NCBI GenBank assembly: GCA_002403305.1
Contig: DHHM01000004.1
Coordinates: forward strand, 3,532 to 67,531
From: Bacteroidales bacterium UBA4772
Lineage (GTDB): Bacteria; Bacteroidota; Bacteroidia; Bacteroidales; VadinHA17
Direction of reading: 5' to 3'
DNA: 64,000 nt
Shown here: piece after piece, positions 34,675 to 43,497 of the stretch
How positions within the stretch are numbered: the stretch's first letter is position 1
Layout of the letters: each line of letters begins with the position of its first letter
Notes under the pieces: model-generated
Told to the model about the DNA's origin: nothing
The model's input: the letters and a program-made list of their open reading frames with translations, nothing else
The model's database searches: none
Translations under genes and position numbers: made by a program

Positions 34675-36141
34675 TTAATTACGGATTGAATTCAGCAGGG
34701 TGTCGACCCTTTCGGGCACTCTCCTCCTGCTCAGCAATCCGACTGCAATATACAATATTAAGGAGGTAAACAGAGGCACACCCACCTCCAGGGCGAGTGA
34801 GGCACCGGGGATGAGCTTGACTATAATAAAGCCGGCAATACCCGTAACAATTGAGAGGATGGCAACCCTGCTGTCGCACCTTCGGAAGGCGGGCAGAAGA
34901 CCCAGGATCATCGGTATGGCTATCGGTCCCAGGAGGGCTGCAAACCATGAGACAATAAGTCCGAATACACCCCCGAAGCTCTCGGCATTGATGGCGATAA
35001 GTATTGTAAGTACGGTGAACGAGAAGGTAGATATTCTGGCAATCAGCAATGTCTTCTTCCGGCTGTAGCCGGCAAATCCCTTGATGAAGCGGGGCATAAT
35101 ATCGCGCGTGATGACGGCTGATATGGTATTGGCATCAGAGGAGGTCATTGAGAGCGTGTTTGTGAATAGCGACGCCATCACCAGCCCGACCAGCCCGGCA
35201 GGCAGGAATTTTATGGCCAGCAGCCCGTACGACTGTGTCGGATCCTCCAGGCCCGGAAGAAATATCGGCGCTGCGAACATGGGAAAGAAGAGCACTATCG
35301 GCCAGAAGAGGTAAAGCACGGATGAGAGCGTAGCTGCCTTCTTCGCCACCTGTCCCGATGATGATGCGATGAAGCGTGTGGCAAGATGCCATGTACCGCC
35401 GCTGTAACTGAAGAAATCGATTATCACCATGGCAACAAGAAACTGCCAAGTGTAGGGATCGCTGAAGAGTGCCGAGTGTCCTTCAGGGAGCCTCTCCCAC
35501 ACTGTGAAAAAGCCTGCTGCTCCGTCACCAAGGTTAACCAGGACTATTACGAACATGGTTATGCCTGCCACCAGCTGCACCAGGAACTGGGCAAAGTCGT
35601 TCACGACATCAGCCCAGAGACCTCCCAGGGTACTGTAGATAAGCGAGACCGACCCGGCCAGCAGTATCCCGGTGATAAAGGAGGTACCTGCAAAGATGTT
35701 GAGCAGAATAGCTATTGCCGCCCATTTGGCACCCACGTCAAAGATCTTTATGATAACGCCTGACCATGCAATAAGCTGCTGGGTATTTAGATTGTAACGT
35801 GTCAGCAGGTATTCTGTGGGCGACTGTATCCCGGTTGCTATTCTGAGCCTTGCCCAACGAGGGGCAATGAGGTGGGCTCCAAGGAATGTTGCTGCGGCAA
35901 CTGCACATGCCCACCATACATAAATTGTCAGTCCGTGGGTATAGGCTATGCCTGCATAGGCGACGAAGACCGCCCCGCTGTAACCTGAGACGTGATGAGA
36001 AACGCCAGAGAGCCACCACGGCAGTTTCCCTCCGGCAGTGAAGAAGTCGGCCGAGTTCTTCACCCTCATATAGGCCCAGAATCCTATCGAGATAAGTAAG
36101 ATGAAATATAGTGTCAGGACGATCCAGTCAATAAGCTGCAT
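34675..36141 (-). CDS. Sodium:solute symporter (SSS family), probable amino-sugar importer
   Basis: The 488-residue protein has about thirteen to fourteen hydrophobic segments and the SSS layout, starting LIDWIVLTLYFILLISIGFWAYMRV. Further in, GGKLPWWLSGVSHHVSGYSG lies in helix 1-2 and VSLIYSTLGGLWADVVNDFAQFLVQL near residue 165. SSS proteins couple sodium to uptake of sugars, acids or vitamins across the inner membrane. Its place between nagA (9 bp) and the SASA gene (11 bp) suggests GlcNAc or a disaccharide. The cargo would arrive unphosphorylated, so a kinase outside this window is expected. Confidence 0.9.
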   Translation of the reverse strand: MQLIDWIVLTLYFILLISIGFWAYMRVKNSADFFTAGGKLPWWLSGVSHHVSGYSGAVFVAYAGIAYTHGLTIYVWWACAVAAATFLGAHLIAPRWARLRIATGIQSPTEYLLTRYNLNTQQLIAWSGVIIKIFDVGAKWAAIAILLNIFAGTSFITGILLAGSVSLIYSTLGGLWADVVNDFAQFLVQLVAGITMFVIVLVNLGDGAAGFFTVWERLPEGHSALFSDPYTWQFLVAMVIIDFFSYSGGTWHLATRFIASSSGQVAKKAATLSSVLYLFWPIVLFFPMFAAPIFLPGLEDPTQSYGLLAIKFLPAGLVGLVMASLFTNTLSMTSSDANTISAVITRDIMPRFIKGFAGYSRKKTLLIARISTFSFTVLTILIAINAESFGGVFGLIVSWFAALLGPIAIPMILGLLPAFRRCDSRVAILSIVTGIAGFIIVKLIPGASLALEVGVPLFTSLILYIAVGLLSRRRVPERVDTLLNSIRN

Positions 36142-36152
36142 ATCTGATTCGT

Positions 36153-37001
36153 TTATTTGTTTTTGCTTTGCACCAGCGAGAGCCAGGCCAGTGCATATCT
36201 TTTGCCCATGGCTCTCTGTGAGGGTCCGTCAAAGTGTACGTTGTCTGCCCTGGGTGTCGTACCGAAAGAGCGTACAAGAATTGTATTGGGATCTCCCTCA
36301 GCGATGGCTGAAAGGATGTCATTGATCTGCAGGTATTCCAGCCTGTTCTTTTCAACCCCGGGGAATATACCAAGCTCACCTGCAACTATAGGCAGTTCCG
36401 GGTCGCCCGCCAGGCTGCGGAAATATTCAAAAAGAGCCTCCGTGTTTACCCTGTAAAGCGAAAGTTTTTCTGCCGTGGCATCCGACTCGCCCTGATGCCA
36501 GATTATACCCTTCACGGTGCCGTAATTCATCGCCCACTTCAGCTTATCGGCAAGGTTGCTTTTCAGCCGCACACCGTTATAGACCGAATCGCTAAGCCAG
36601 TCAGCCGTTGAGCTGCCGCCTATGGCGCAGGGTATCAGCCCGATACAGATCTTGTCATCAAGCCGTTCAATAAGCGTTCTGGCAAACGCCATGCCGGGAC
36701 CCAGTCCCGTCAGCGCCGGCTGGTAGAGCTGCAGGGGTTCCTTTGCCACTGCCCATCTTTTATCGGGGATAACTGTAAAGATACGTGGGTGGGGTACCGT
36801 ATCGTCAGGTTCCACCAATCCCCTGCCTGCCATGTTTGACTGTCCTGCCAGCACGAAGAGCCATACCCTGTCAGTAGGGGGCATCCGGTCAACATATTCC
36901 GTGCTGTGCGGAAAATAGAGGGTCCGGTCATCCTGCGCCGCCAAACCGGGAGCAACAGCGAGCACCGGCAGCAGTAATAATAACCTGGTCAGCACTCTCA
37001 T
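36153..37001 (-). CDS. SASA-domain sialate O-acetylesterase-like carbohydrate esterase
   Basis: The 282-residue protein has a Sec signal (hydrophobic to about residue 20, LAAQD) and the SASA/SGNH signature FVLAGQSNMAGRG with nucleophile Ser55. Further family motifs are ALIGGS-like PCAIGGSSTADW, IIWHQGESDA and the C-terminal catalytic DNVHFDG. SASA enzymes remove O-acetyl groups from sialic acid or other sugars. In this operon it probably deacetylates the glycan so that the hexosaminidases or lyase can act. It abuts the GH20 gene (1 bp gap). Export to the periplasm is supported by the signal; the exact substrate is not known. Confidence 0.88.
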   Translation of the reverse strand: MRVLTRLLLLLPVLAVAPGLAAQDDRTLYFPHSTEYVDRMPPTDRVWLFVLAGQSNMAGRGLVEPDDTVPHPRIFTVIPDKRWAVAKEPLQLYQPALTGLGPGMAFARTLIERLDDKICIGLIPCAIGGSSTADWLSDSVYNGVRLKSNLADKLKWAMNYGTVKGIIWHQGESDATAEKLSLYRVNTEALFEYFRSLAGDPELPIVAGELGIFPGVEKNRLEYLQINDILSAIAEGDPNTILVRSFGTTPRADNVHFDGPSQRAMGKRYALAWLSLVQSKNK

Positions 37002-37002
37002 A

Positions 37003-38607
37003 TTACAGTGTCCTGTTACCCGTAAGCCTCCTGTGAAGGAGCATCAGCTTCCGGTTCCTGATCATATTCTGCTGCTCAATCTCCGTCTCATGAAGGAAGC
37101 CTTTATTCAGTTTCGCGAAGCGTCTGTCGAGATCCTTCGTCTCCGCTATCAGTGATTCCAGATCAGCAACAATGCTCTCCTTATCATCAATAGAGAAGCC
37201 GGGTGAGTTGAAACATGCCTCTGCCTCCTTGAACTTAAGATAATGAAGCCTTATATCAAGCATCAGCCTGAAGTGTTCAAATTCATCCCTGTTACTCAGA
37301 GGCTTCAGGGTCTTCATCTTTGCAACAGCCTCCTCCACCGTCTCCCGCATCACGGCTATTGATGGTGATGTTGCAGGTTTGCCGTTGACAATGAGCTCCG
37401 GCGAGATGGTCAGTGTCTCCCAGAAGAGCTCAGCCTCAGCCTCAGTCAGGCCAAACCGTTCAACAGCGTACCTGGTTACAAAAGCATGAGGATCAATAGG
37501 TTCGAGGCTGTTGAGCGCCTCGGCATAGGAGGCCAGCAATATCCTGAATCCCGAAAGAGGCCAGGTGTTCCTAATCTGCTCCATGTCGGTCACCTCGTAA
37601 TTCACATCCCATGTGAAGCCATAGGCACCGGAGGTTGACCAGGAAGTCATCACTATACCGGTATACCCTGCCTCCCTGGAGTAGGGGATGAAGTCGCGCT
37701 GGTTGTTGAAGTGCTTCTCCCAGCAGGTGACATAGGAGTTATCAGGGTGGCTCCTGATAGAGGGTGAACCCCAGAACTCGAGGCCCTGAGCCTGCAGGGC
37801 GGCAATGTTGCCGAAATAGTTGGTTTTCCACCCATAGTTCCAGTCTATAAAAATCGTCTCTTCGGGCATCTCCGAAGCCGCCTCCGGGTACTTGAGAAGG
37901 ATATCGGCCCACATGACCGGCCTCTTACCGAGGCTTATGACGATGTCACACATCATCTTCATGTAATCGACAAAGAGCTTCGATTTGCCCTCTGTAGCGG
38001 CCTTTAGCGAGCAGGCGGGGCAGTGCCCCAGGAGGTAAGTCTCATCGCCACCGATATGAATGTAATCAGACCGGTGCATCGAGGCCATATCGGCAAACAG
38101 GTCAGTAAACAAAAGACTGTCAGCCTCTTCCTTTAACGGGCAGAGCTGTGATATCTCCTTACGGTCCTCCTTCAGCTCACTGTACCTGTCATGCCGCAGG
38201 ATATACTCCACATGCCCGAAGCACTGCTGCAGAGGAATCACATCTATGCCCAGGGCCTCACAGTAATCAACGAACGATCTAACCTCCTCGCGAGAATATG
38301 CCAGTTCATTGGAGATGGTTGCATTGTTCTGATACGGGTATGATGCCTCCCACTCCATCACCAGTGTGTTCATACCGAAGGCGGCCAGGTCATCTGCCAG
38401 GGCCTTCAGGGCATCCATTGTCATCACCTGTATCCTGAGATCAACGTGGAACCCCCTGGCCGTAAACTGGTTATTCTCCATCAGGGTAAACCTGTTGCCC
38501 TGCTTCTCCTGCGGAGTGTCATGACGACATCCTGAAAGAATTGTCAGTGCGACGACAGTCACAAAAAGTGATATTCTCATTGTTTTCCTCATTAGGGTGG
38601 TTTTCAT
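37003..38607 (-). CDS. GH20-family hexosaminidase, short form, lipoprotein
   Basis: The 534-residue protein has a lipobox (LTILSGC) and a GH20 barrel with the catalytic Asp-Glu pair in HIGGDETYLLGHC. It lacks the GH20b domain and C-terminal additions of the enzyme at 29247-31577. Its N-terminal barrel strands read GFHVDLRIQVMTM and TLVMEWEASYPY rather than the usual DVSRHF start. The last 150 residues are helical. It therefore belongs to a divergent GH20 branch, likely with a different linkage or position preference. Start choices at 38607 or a few codons downstream change only the signal. It lies 18 bp after the heparinase-like gene. Confidence 0.88.
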   Translation of the reverse strand: MKTTLMRKTMRISLFVTVVALTILSGCRHDTPQEKQGNRFTLMENNQFTARGFHVDLRIQVMTMDALKALADDLAAFGMNTLVMEWEASYPYQNNATISNELAYSREEVRSFVDYCEALGIDVIPLQQCFGHVEYILRHDRYSELKEDRKEISQLCPLKEEADSLLFTDLFADMASMHRSDYIHIGGDETYLLGHCPACSLKAATEGKSKLFVDYMKMMCDIVISLGKRPVMWADILLKYPEAASEMPEETIFIDWNYGWKTNYFGNIAALQAQGLEFWGSPSIRSHPDNSYVTCWEKHFNNQRDFIPYSREAGYTGIVMTSWSTSGAYGFTWDVNYEVTDMEQIRNTWPLSGFRILLASYAEALNSLEPIDPHAFVTRYAVERFGLTEAEAELFWETLTISPELIVNGKPATSPSIAVMRETVEEAVAKMKTLKPLSNRDEFEHFRLMLDIRLHYLKFKEAEACFNSPGFSIDDKESIVADLESLIAETKDLDRRFAKLNKGFLHETEIEQQNMIRNRKLMLLHRRLTGNRTL

Positions 38608-38625
38608 GCTGCAGGATTTTTTGAA

Positions 38626-40530
38626 TTACATTAGTCTCACCCCGTCATCTGAAAGCACAATGCGGGTTTTCACCCCATCGGTTTCCCTGACAGTGACAGA
38701 GGTGCAGCCCTTTCTTCTTTTCATGCTCACCCTTGCCTGGCTCTCCTCTCCCGGGGATGGAATGACCAGAAGGTATGACTGCACATTGCCCGTTCCCCGG
38801 AGGTTCAGTGATGCCATAGGTGCCTCTGTTGAACGGCCCATAATGCTCACCATTCCCTTGCCTGTGACAAAGCGGCCCTCTCCTGCAGGGTCAGCGGCAT
38901 GAATCTGAGTAACCTTGTCTGTTATAACTGTCATGGACCTCCCTGAGGTGCCGGACGTCACCTCCGAGGGCGGGAAATGTAGCAGTATCTCATAGCTGTG
39001 ATTGCCTTCGGCCCGGAAGTTGTCACTGATCACTGCAAACCGGCCTTTAACGAGTGCGATGGTCCGGGTCCAGCGGACAGAGGAGTTGGTCGCCTCCTCC
39101 TGCGGCGATACCATTGTGAGGGATGAAACCTCTTCTCCGGGTTTCCACTCCGTTATCCTGTTGGGGGTCTCTCTCCCTGGCACCCACAGCAGAGATGATG
39201 AGGTTGCCTCCTCGGTCACCCCGTCAATTACCACGGTATTGTGTGCCCTGGTGGTTCTGTACCATGATACCAGCTCAGGCTCATCATAGTTGCAGCATCC
39301 GCTGTCAATGATCAAAGGTGAGCCGCCGTTCCAGAGTTCAAAGCTCAGCCTGCCGGCATGGGCATGGGCACCTATCACCGAGGCTGGGTTGGCAAGCAGG
39401 TACCAGCCGTCTCGCTCACCTTCCCTGATGACCGCTACCTGGGTGTCAGGAAAACAGGCTGATGCCTGGCTTCCGGCGACTGCCATTGTCCCAAGGATCT
39501 CATTGATTGTGTCAAGCATGGGTTGAACCGGCATCTCGTATGAATCATTAACCTGGGGCACTGTGCCGTCAGGTCTCTCCACTGCTGCAAGGTAGAGTGC
39601 AAGCTTTCGCAGCATGGGAAGTGAATTCACCGGCGGTTCAATACCATTAGCGGTGCAGAGCAGGAACGCATCCCTGAAGAGATGCGACTGGAACGGGTAA
39701 TAACCGAACATCTGTTCCACGTTTCCCCCGTCAGCATAAAATGCATTTGCGAGATGATGATTGAGTATGATCATTGCCTTGCGGCGAAGCTCGGCTGCCC
39801 CTTCCAGCTCCGGGAAGAGCACTCCGAGGTAGAGCATTGCGAGCCCCCCGTGCGACTGGTGGTTGAACTCATTCAGTTTCGCCTGCCCGAACCCTGTAAG
39901 AAGGATGTGGGCATGCTCCCTGAGTGTATCGGTGATCAGTCTCTTCTCCTCCTCCGTCAGTCCTTTTTCACCAAGATAGTAACACCAGGAGTAATGAATT
40001 GAGCGCCATGCGACCTGCATGTCGCGCCAGTTAAATGTAGTGCGGTGCGAGTCATACAGACGGGGATTATCCGTGATCCACTGCCTGATAATGCGCATCA
40101 TGTCATCGAGGTATGACCTGTCGCCCGAGAGGTGGTACATCCTTGCAAATGAGGGAAGGAAATAAAACCTGTTCAGCCATACGCTCTTTTCGAGTTCACT
40201 TCTCTCATACTTCTGCCAGTTGACAGGATCGCCGTAGATCACTGACAGCACTCCTCCCCTGATGGCCTCCACAATCTTCGCATCCTCCTCCGAGCCGAGA
40301 ACAGCCATCTGAATAAATTTGCCACCCTGGTCTTTCGGAATATAGTCGCCGATGTTGTACACCGGAACATATTTCATAAACGGGAACCGTGGTGAGTCAC
40401 CCGTAAGGGGACCAAAAAAGAGACCTCTGAAGACATCTGCCGGTGCCGCGTTTACAGTCAATCCCCCCAATGCGATACCGGCAGTGCCTGCAAAAATGTT
40501 TCTTATGAATCTTCTTCTTCCTCCGCTCAT
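38626..40530 (-). CDS. Heparinase II/III-family protein (putative polysaccharide lyase)
   Basis: The 634-residue protein starts with a twin-arginine-like signal (GRRRFIRNIFAGTAG). An alpha/alpha toroid at about residues 70-370 includes FNWRDMQVAWRSIHYSW, LNEFNHQSHGGLAML and GGNVEQMFGYYPF. A beta-sandwich heparinase II/III C-terminal domain at about 385-630 includes GAHAHAGRLSFELWNGG and SGCCNYDEPE. Characterised relatives cleave uronate-containing polymers such as heparin, heparan, hyaluronan or alginate by beta-elimination. Uronate-processing genes (GH88, KduI/KduD) are absent from this locus, which is unusual for a glycosaminoglycan pathway. Family call is strong; activity is uncertain. Confidence 0.88.
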   Translation of the reverse strand: MSGGRRRFIRNIFAGTAGIALGGLTVNAAPADVFRGLFFGPLTGDSPRFPFMKYVPVYNIGDYIPKDQGGKFIQMAVLGSEEDAKIVEAIRGGVLSVIYGDPVNWQKYERSELEKSVWLNRFYFLPSFARMYHLSGDRSYLDDMMRIIRQWITDNPRLYDSHRTTFNWRDMQVAWRSIHYSWCYYLGEKGLTEEEKRLITDTLREHAHILLTGFGQAKLNEFNHQSHGGLAMLYLGVLFPELEGAAELRRKAMIILNHHLANAFYADGGNVEQMFGYYPFQSHLFRDAFLLCTANGIEPPVNSLPMLRKLALYLAAVERPDGTVPQVNDSYEMPVQPMLDTINEILGTMAVAGSQASACFPDTQVAVIREGERDGWYLLANPASVIGAHAHAGRLSFELWNGGSPLIIDSGCCNYDEPELVSWYRTTRAHNTVVIDGVTEEATSSSLLWVPGRETPNRITEWKPGEEVSSLTMVSPQEEATNSSVRWTRTIALVKGRFAVISDNFRAEGNHSYEILLHFPPSEVTSGTSGRSMTVITDKVTQIHAADPAGEGRFVTGKGMVSIMGRSTEAPMASLNLRGTGNVQSYLLVIPSPGEESQARVSMKRRKGCTSVTVRETDGVKTRIVLSDDGVRLM

Positions 40531-40548
40531 CCGATAAACTTAGTTATT

Positions 40549-41304
40549 TTACTGCTCTCCGAAAGAATCCCTGTCGAAATAAAAGCTGCAGTCGGGATGC
40601 TTCTGCAACACCGAAGCAGGGCAAGCAGGAGTGACAGGTCCATTGATGGTATTGTAAACAGCCTCCCTCTTGCTGCTGCCCGGCACCACACAGAAGAGGT
40701 GCGATGCACCAAAGATGACAGGTATGGTCAGAGTGAGGGCCTTTTCCGGCACCTCCTCCAGGTTTGCGAAACATCCCTCGTTGACCTGCTGCATACGGCA
40801 TGACCGGTCAAGGGCAACCTCTTTAACAATGAGCGGATCATTGAAGTCGGCCACCGGCGGATCATTGAAAGCGATGTGGCCGTTCTCCCCTATCCCGAGG
40901 CAGATGACATCCAGCGGCGATTCACTGATCAGGGCTGCGTACCTTACTGACTCATATGCAGTATCGGCACTGCCATTCAATATATGGACATTCTTCATCC
41001 TTACCCTGTCAAACAACCTGCTCTGCAGGTATTTTGAGAATAGCTGTGCCGCCCCGCCGTTGAGGCCGATATACTCATCCATGTGAAACGCGGTCACCCT
41101 GCCCCAGTCAATGATTTCTGATAGTGCCAGATAATCGAGCATTTCATTCTGTGATGGCGCTGCAGCGAAGACCATCCTTACCTCATCCTTGACCTTCAGC
41201 AACCCGGCAACCCGGGCCTCAATATCTCTCCCTGCAGCAAGGCCCATCTCGCCCCTTGTGGGGAAAACATTGACATTAAGGTGTTTATATCTGTTAATCT
41301 TCAT
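40549..41304 (-). CDS. nagB: Glucosamine-6-phosphate deaminase-like protein (NagB family)
   Basis: The 251-residue protein from ATG 41304 has the NagB fold: MVFAAAPSQNEML, the active-site AFHMDEYIGL, then GIGENGHIAFNDPP, and TLTIPVIFGASHLFCVVPGSSK. NagB converts glucosamine-6-phosphate to fructose-6-phosphate and ammonia. The third motif carries Asn and Asp where E. coli NagB has Asp141 and Glu148; His143 is conserved. Gram-positive NagB proteins also have Asn at the first position. The frame is open upstream to 41475, adding 57 unconserved residues, so the internal start is preferred; 41313 is also possible. Its partner NagA is in the same operon. Confidence 0.85.
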   Translation of the reverse strand: MKINRYKHLNVNVFPTRGEMGLAAGRDIEARVAGLLKVKDEVRMVFAAAPSQNEMLDYLALSEIIDWGRVTAFHMDEYIGLNGGAAQLFSKYLQSRLFDRVRMKNVHILNGSADTAYESVRYAALISESPLDVICLGIGENGHIAFNDPPVADFNDPLIVKEVALDRSCRMQQVNEGCFANLEEVPEKALTLTIPVIFGASHLFCVVPGSSKREAVYNTINGPVTPACPASVLQKHPDCSFYFDRDSFGEQ

Positions 41305-41482
41305 TGCGATCATACATTGATTCACGGCCCTGAATGTCATACCGGGGTCCGGGAAATTATTAAATGCGGTCTCCGGAGGCTTTTGAAGAAGCAGACGGGC
41401 GAACTGCTCAGAAATCCAATCACCGTGGATCGCCCATCCGTTCTTCAACCTTAAAACTAACCTCCATGAGAACAAAAACGAA

Positions 41483-42070
41483 TCAGATCGACAAATAGAC
41501 TATATCCGCCGTGATATGAATTGCACCGTTCGTAGGTTCCAGGTTCGAGGTAATGATCGTCCAGCTCTTCTTCGTTCCCTGGTTGATAACCCCCTGGTAA
41601 CTTGTATTGTGCGAAAGATACATTACCGAACCGCTCTCGGTCGGATATGAAATCGGGTTGTTGCTCTGCAGCAGCGCCGGATCTGTGAAAATCACCTTCT
41701 CGTTGACGATGTGGTATTTGAGTACTGCCTCCAGATCATCAACTGGTATATCTGCTATGTTTGCAAATCCGTTCGTCTTCATGTATGTCCTGAAGGCGCT
41801 GTTCCTGGGAACGATGAATGTCCGGACATTAGTCCCGGAGTAGAAGCTCTGAAGCCCGGTGGCTGCAATTGCTTCTTCCATGAGCGAGAGGGAGTCGGTG
41901 CTCTGGATAAACTCCAGGGCAGTCATATTAAGCTTTCCACCTGGGTTGCCGTACTCATATTCGTAATCAGGCTGGATCTCGCACGACGCAAGCATGGCGG
42001 AGATGATGAGCGGTACGAACAGCATCTTCAGCAGCCGCATCTTCCGTGAATTTATATTATTCTTTTCCAT
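41483..42070 (-). CDS. Fasciclin (FAS1)-domain lipoprotein
   Basis: The 195-residue protein has a lipobox (ISAMLASC) and a single FAS1 domain at about residues 50-192. The family landmarks are FIQSTDSLSLMEEAI, RTFIVPRNSAF, LEAVLKYHIV and the C-terminal NGAIHITADIVY. FAS1 domains mediate adhesion or ligand binding. The gene directly follows susD in the place where SusE/SusF-like glycan-binding lipoproteins usually lie. It is therefore a candidate surface glycan-binding protein of this locus. A role in cell attachment is the alternative. The gap to nagB is 178 bp, the longest within the operon. Confidence 0.88.
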   Translation of the reverse strand: MEKNNINSRKMRLLKMLFVPLIISAMLASCEIQPDYEYEYGNPGGKLNMTALEFIQSTDSLSLMEEAIAATGLQSFYSGTNVRTFIVPRNSAFRTYMKTNGFANIADIPVDDLEAVLKYHIVNEKVIFTDPALLQSNNPISYPTESGSVMYLSHNTSYQGVINQGTKKSWTIITSNLEPTNGAIHITADIVYLSI

Positions 42071-42103
42071 AGTAAATTTCTTTGATTATTCGTGGCAGCA
42101 TTA

Positions 42104-43486
42104 CTAATTGTAAAAAGGATTCTGTGCCAGGCTCGGGTTCTTGTTGAGAGAGTTCTGATGAACCGGCCATTCCAGGTTGGCCTCATCGCTCAGTCCGTTG
42201 ATGGGTCCCATGGTTGAGATGGCTTTGCCTGTTCTCACCAGATCAAACCAGCGGTGGCCTTCAAAGCAAAGCTCGACTGACCTTTCATGCAATATTGCCG
42301 ACTCAAGATCACCGTACATTGCAATGGCATCAGCCTCAGTGTCAAAAGGAACCAGTCCGGCGCGTGTTCTGATGGTGTTCAGCAGTGTCAGCGCCTCTGT
42401 TTTATTTGCCTCTCCTCCTATCTTATTCAGTGCCTCGGCCCTGAGAAGCATAATATCAGCGAGCCTGGTAAGAATGATGTTCTGTTTTGCCGGTGTCGAT
42501 ACCTCATCACTCTCTCCCCTGCCCAGATACTTCCAGATTGCCTTCGGGTCAGCGGGAACCATGTCGTAGACAAAATCTTCCCTCAGGTCGCCCTCCTCAA
42601 TCGATTCCTTCCATTTAACTGAAGGAGTGTAGATTGCATATGATCCGATAGCATAGAGCACCCTCAGTCCGTTGGTTTCGGTGTCGTTGTAGCCGACCTC
42701 GAAGATGCTCTCCTTGGAATAGCTTGCCGAGAACATTTTACCCCAGTCTGCGATGGCAACAAGGCTGTATAGCGGGTTAGACATCACAAGTGCCGAACTG
42801 GCGACCGCCTCAGAGTATTTATGCCTCCACATGTATACCTGTGTGAGCAGTGCGTTGGCGCTACCCTTGGTGAACATGATGCGGTCATTATTGCTGTTGA
42901 ACTTGTCCACGCAGTTGGCAGCAGCATATTTCAGGTCCTCTTCAACCTGGTCTAGAATTATCTCCTTGTCTGTCTTGGAAATGAAGATATCCTGGTCACC
43001 GGAAGTATAGGGCTCGGTAATGAAGGGTGCGTCACCCCATACCCTTGCCACGTAGAAATAGGCCAGGGCCCTCAGAGCACGTGCCTGCCCTAGAAGCTGC
43101 CTGCCGGTTGCATTATCTTCCTCGTAGACGTCGGGGATGTACCTGATGGTATAATTTGCCCTGCTTATCATACGGTAGAGTGCCGACCAGTCAGCTGACG
43201 AGGCGGTGGCGGAAAGGTTGTTTGAAAGGAGAGTAAGCGACTCCCCCGTCTGTGCAGTCTGCACATTGTCAGCCCTGCCTTCGCCCCAGTAGCAGAAGTT
43301 GTAGGTGAAGACTGACTGTGCGGCGTCATAGATGCCATACACACCGGCCTGGGCGTCGGCAGTGGTCTTGTAAAAGCCTGAGGCTGAGAAGCTGCTGACC
43401 GGATCCTTGTCAAGGATATCGGTACATGCTGTCACCTGAAGCAGTACGATGGCGATTATTGCTGTCTTGATATACTTTAGTTTCAT
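42104..43486 (-). CDS. SusD/RagB-family lipoprotein
   Basis: The 460-residue protein has a lipobox (LLQVTAC) and the classical SusD architecture. TDILDKDPVSSFSASGFYKTTADAQ lies at the N-terminus, then helical repeats with LLGQARALRALAYFYVARVWGDAPF near 130 and a C-terminal half containing IILTRLADIMLLRAEALNKIGG and ERSVELCFEGHRWFDLVRTG. It covers the SusC channel on the cell surface and binds the incoming oligosaccharide. It is 11 bp from susC. The downstream NagA, NagB and GH20 genes point to an amino-sugar-containing ligand. Confidence 0.95.
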   Translation of the reverse strand: MKLKYIKTAIIAIVLLQVTACTDILDKDPVSSFSASGFYKTTADAQAGVYGIYDAAQSVFTYNFCYWGEGRADNVQTAQTGESLTLLSNNLSATASSADWSALYRMISRANYTIRYIPDVYEEDNATGRQLLGQARALRALAYFYVARVWGDAPFITEPYTSGDQDIFISKTDKEIILDQVEEDLKYAAANCVDKFNSNNDRIMFTKGSANALLTQVYMWRHKYSEAVASSALVMSNPLYSLVAIADWGKMFSASYSKESIFEVGYNDTETNGLRVLYAIGSYAIYTPSVKWKESIEEGDLREDFVYDMVPADPKAIWKYLGRGESDEVSTPAKQNIILTRLADIMLLRAEALNKIGGEANKTEALTLLNTIRTRAGLVPFDTEADAIAMYGDLESAILHERSVELCFEGHRWFDLVRTGKAISTMGPINGLSDEANLEWPVHQNSLNKNPSLAQNPFYN

Positions 43487-43497
43487 AGCCGTCTGTT

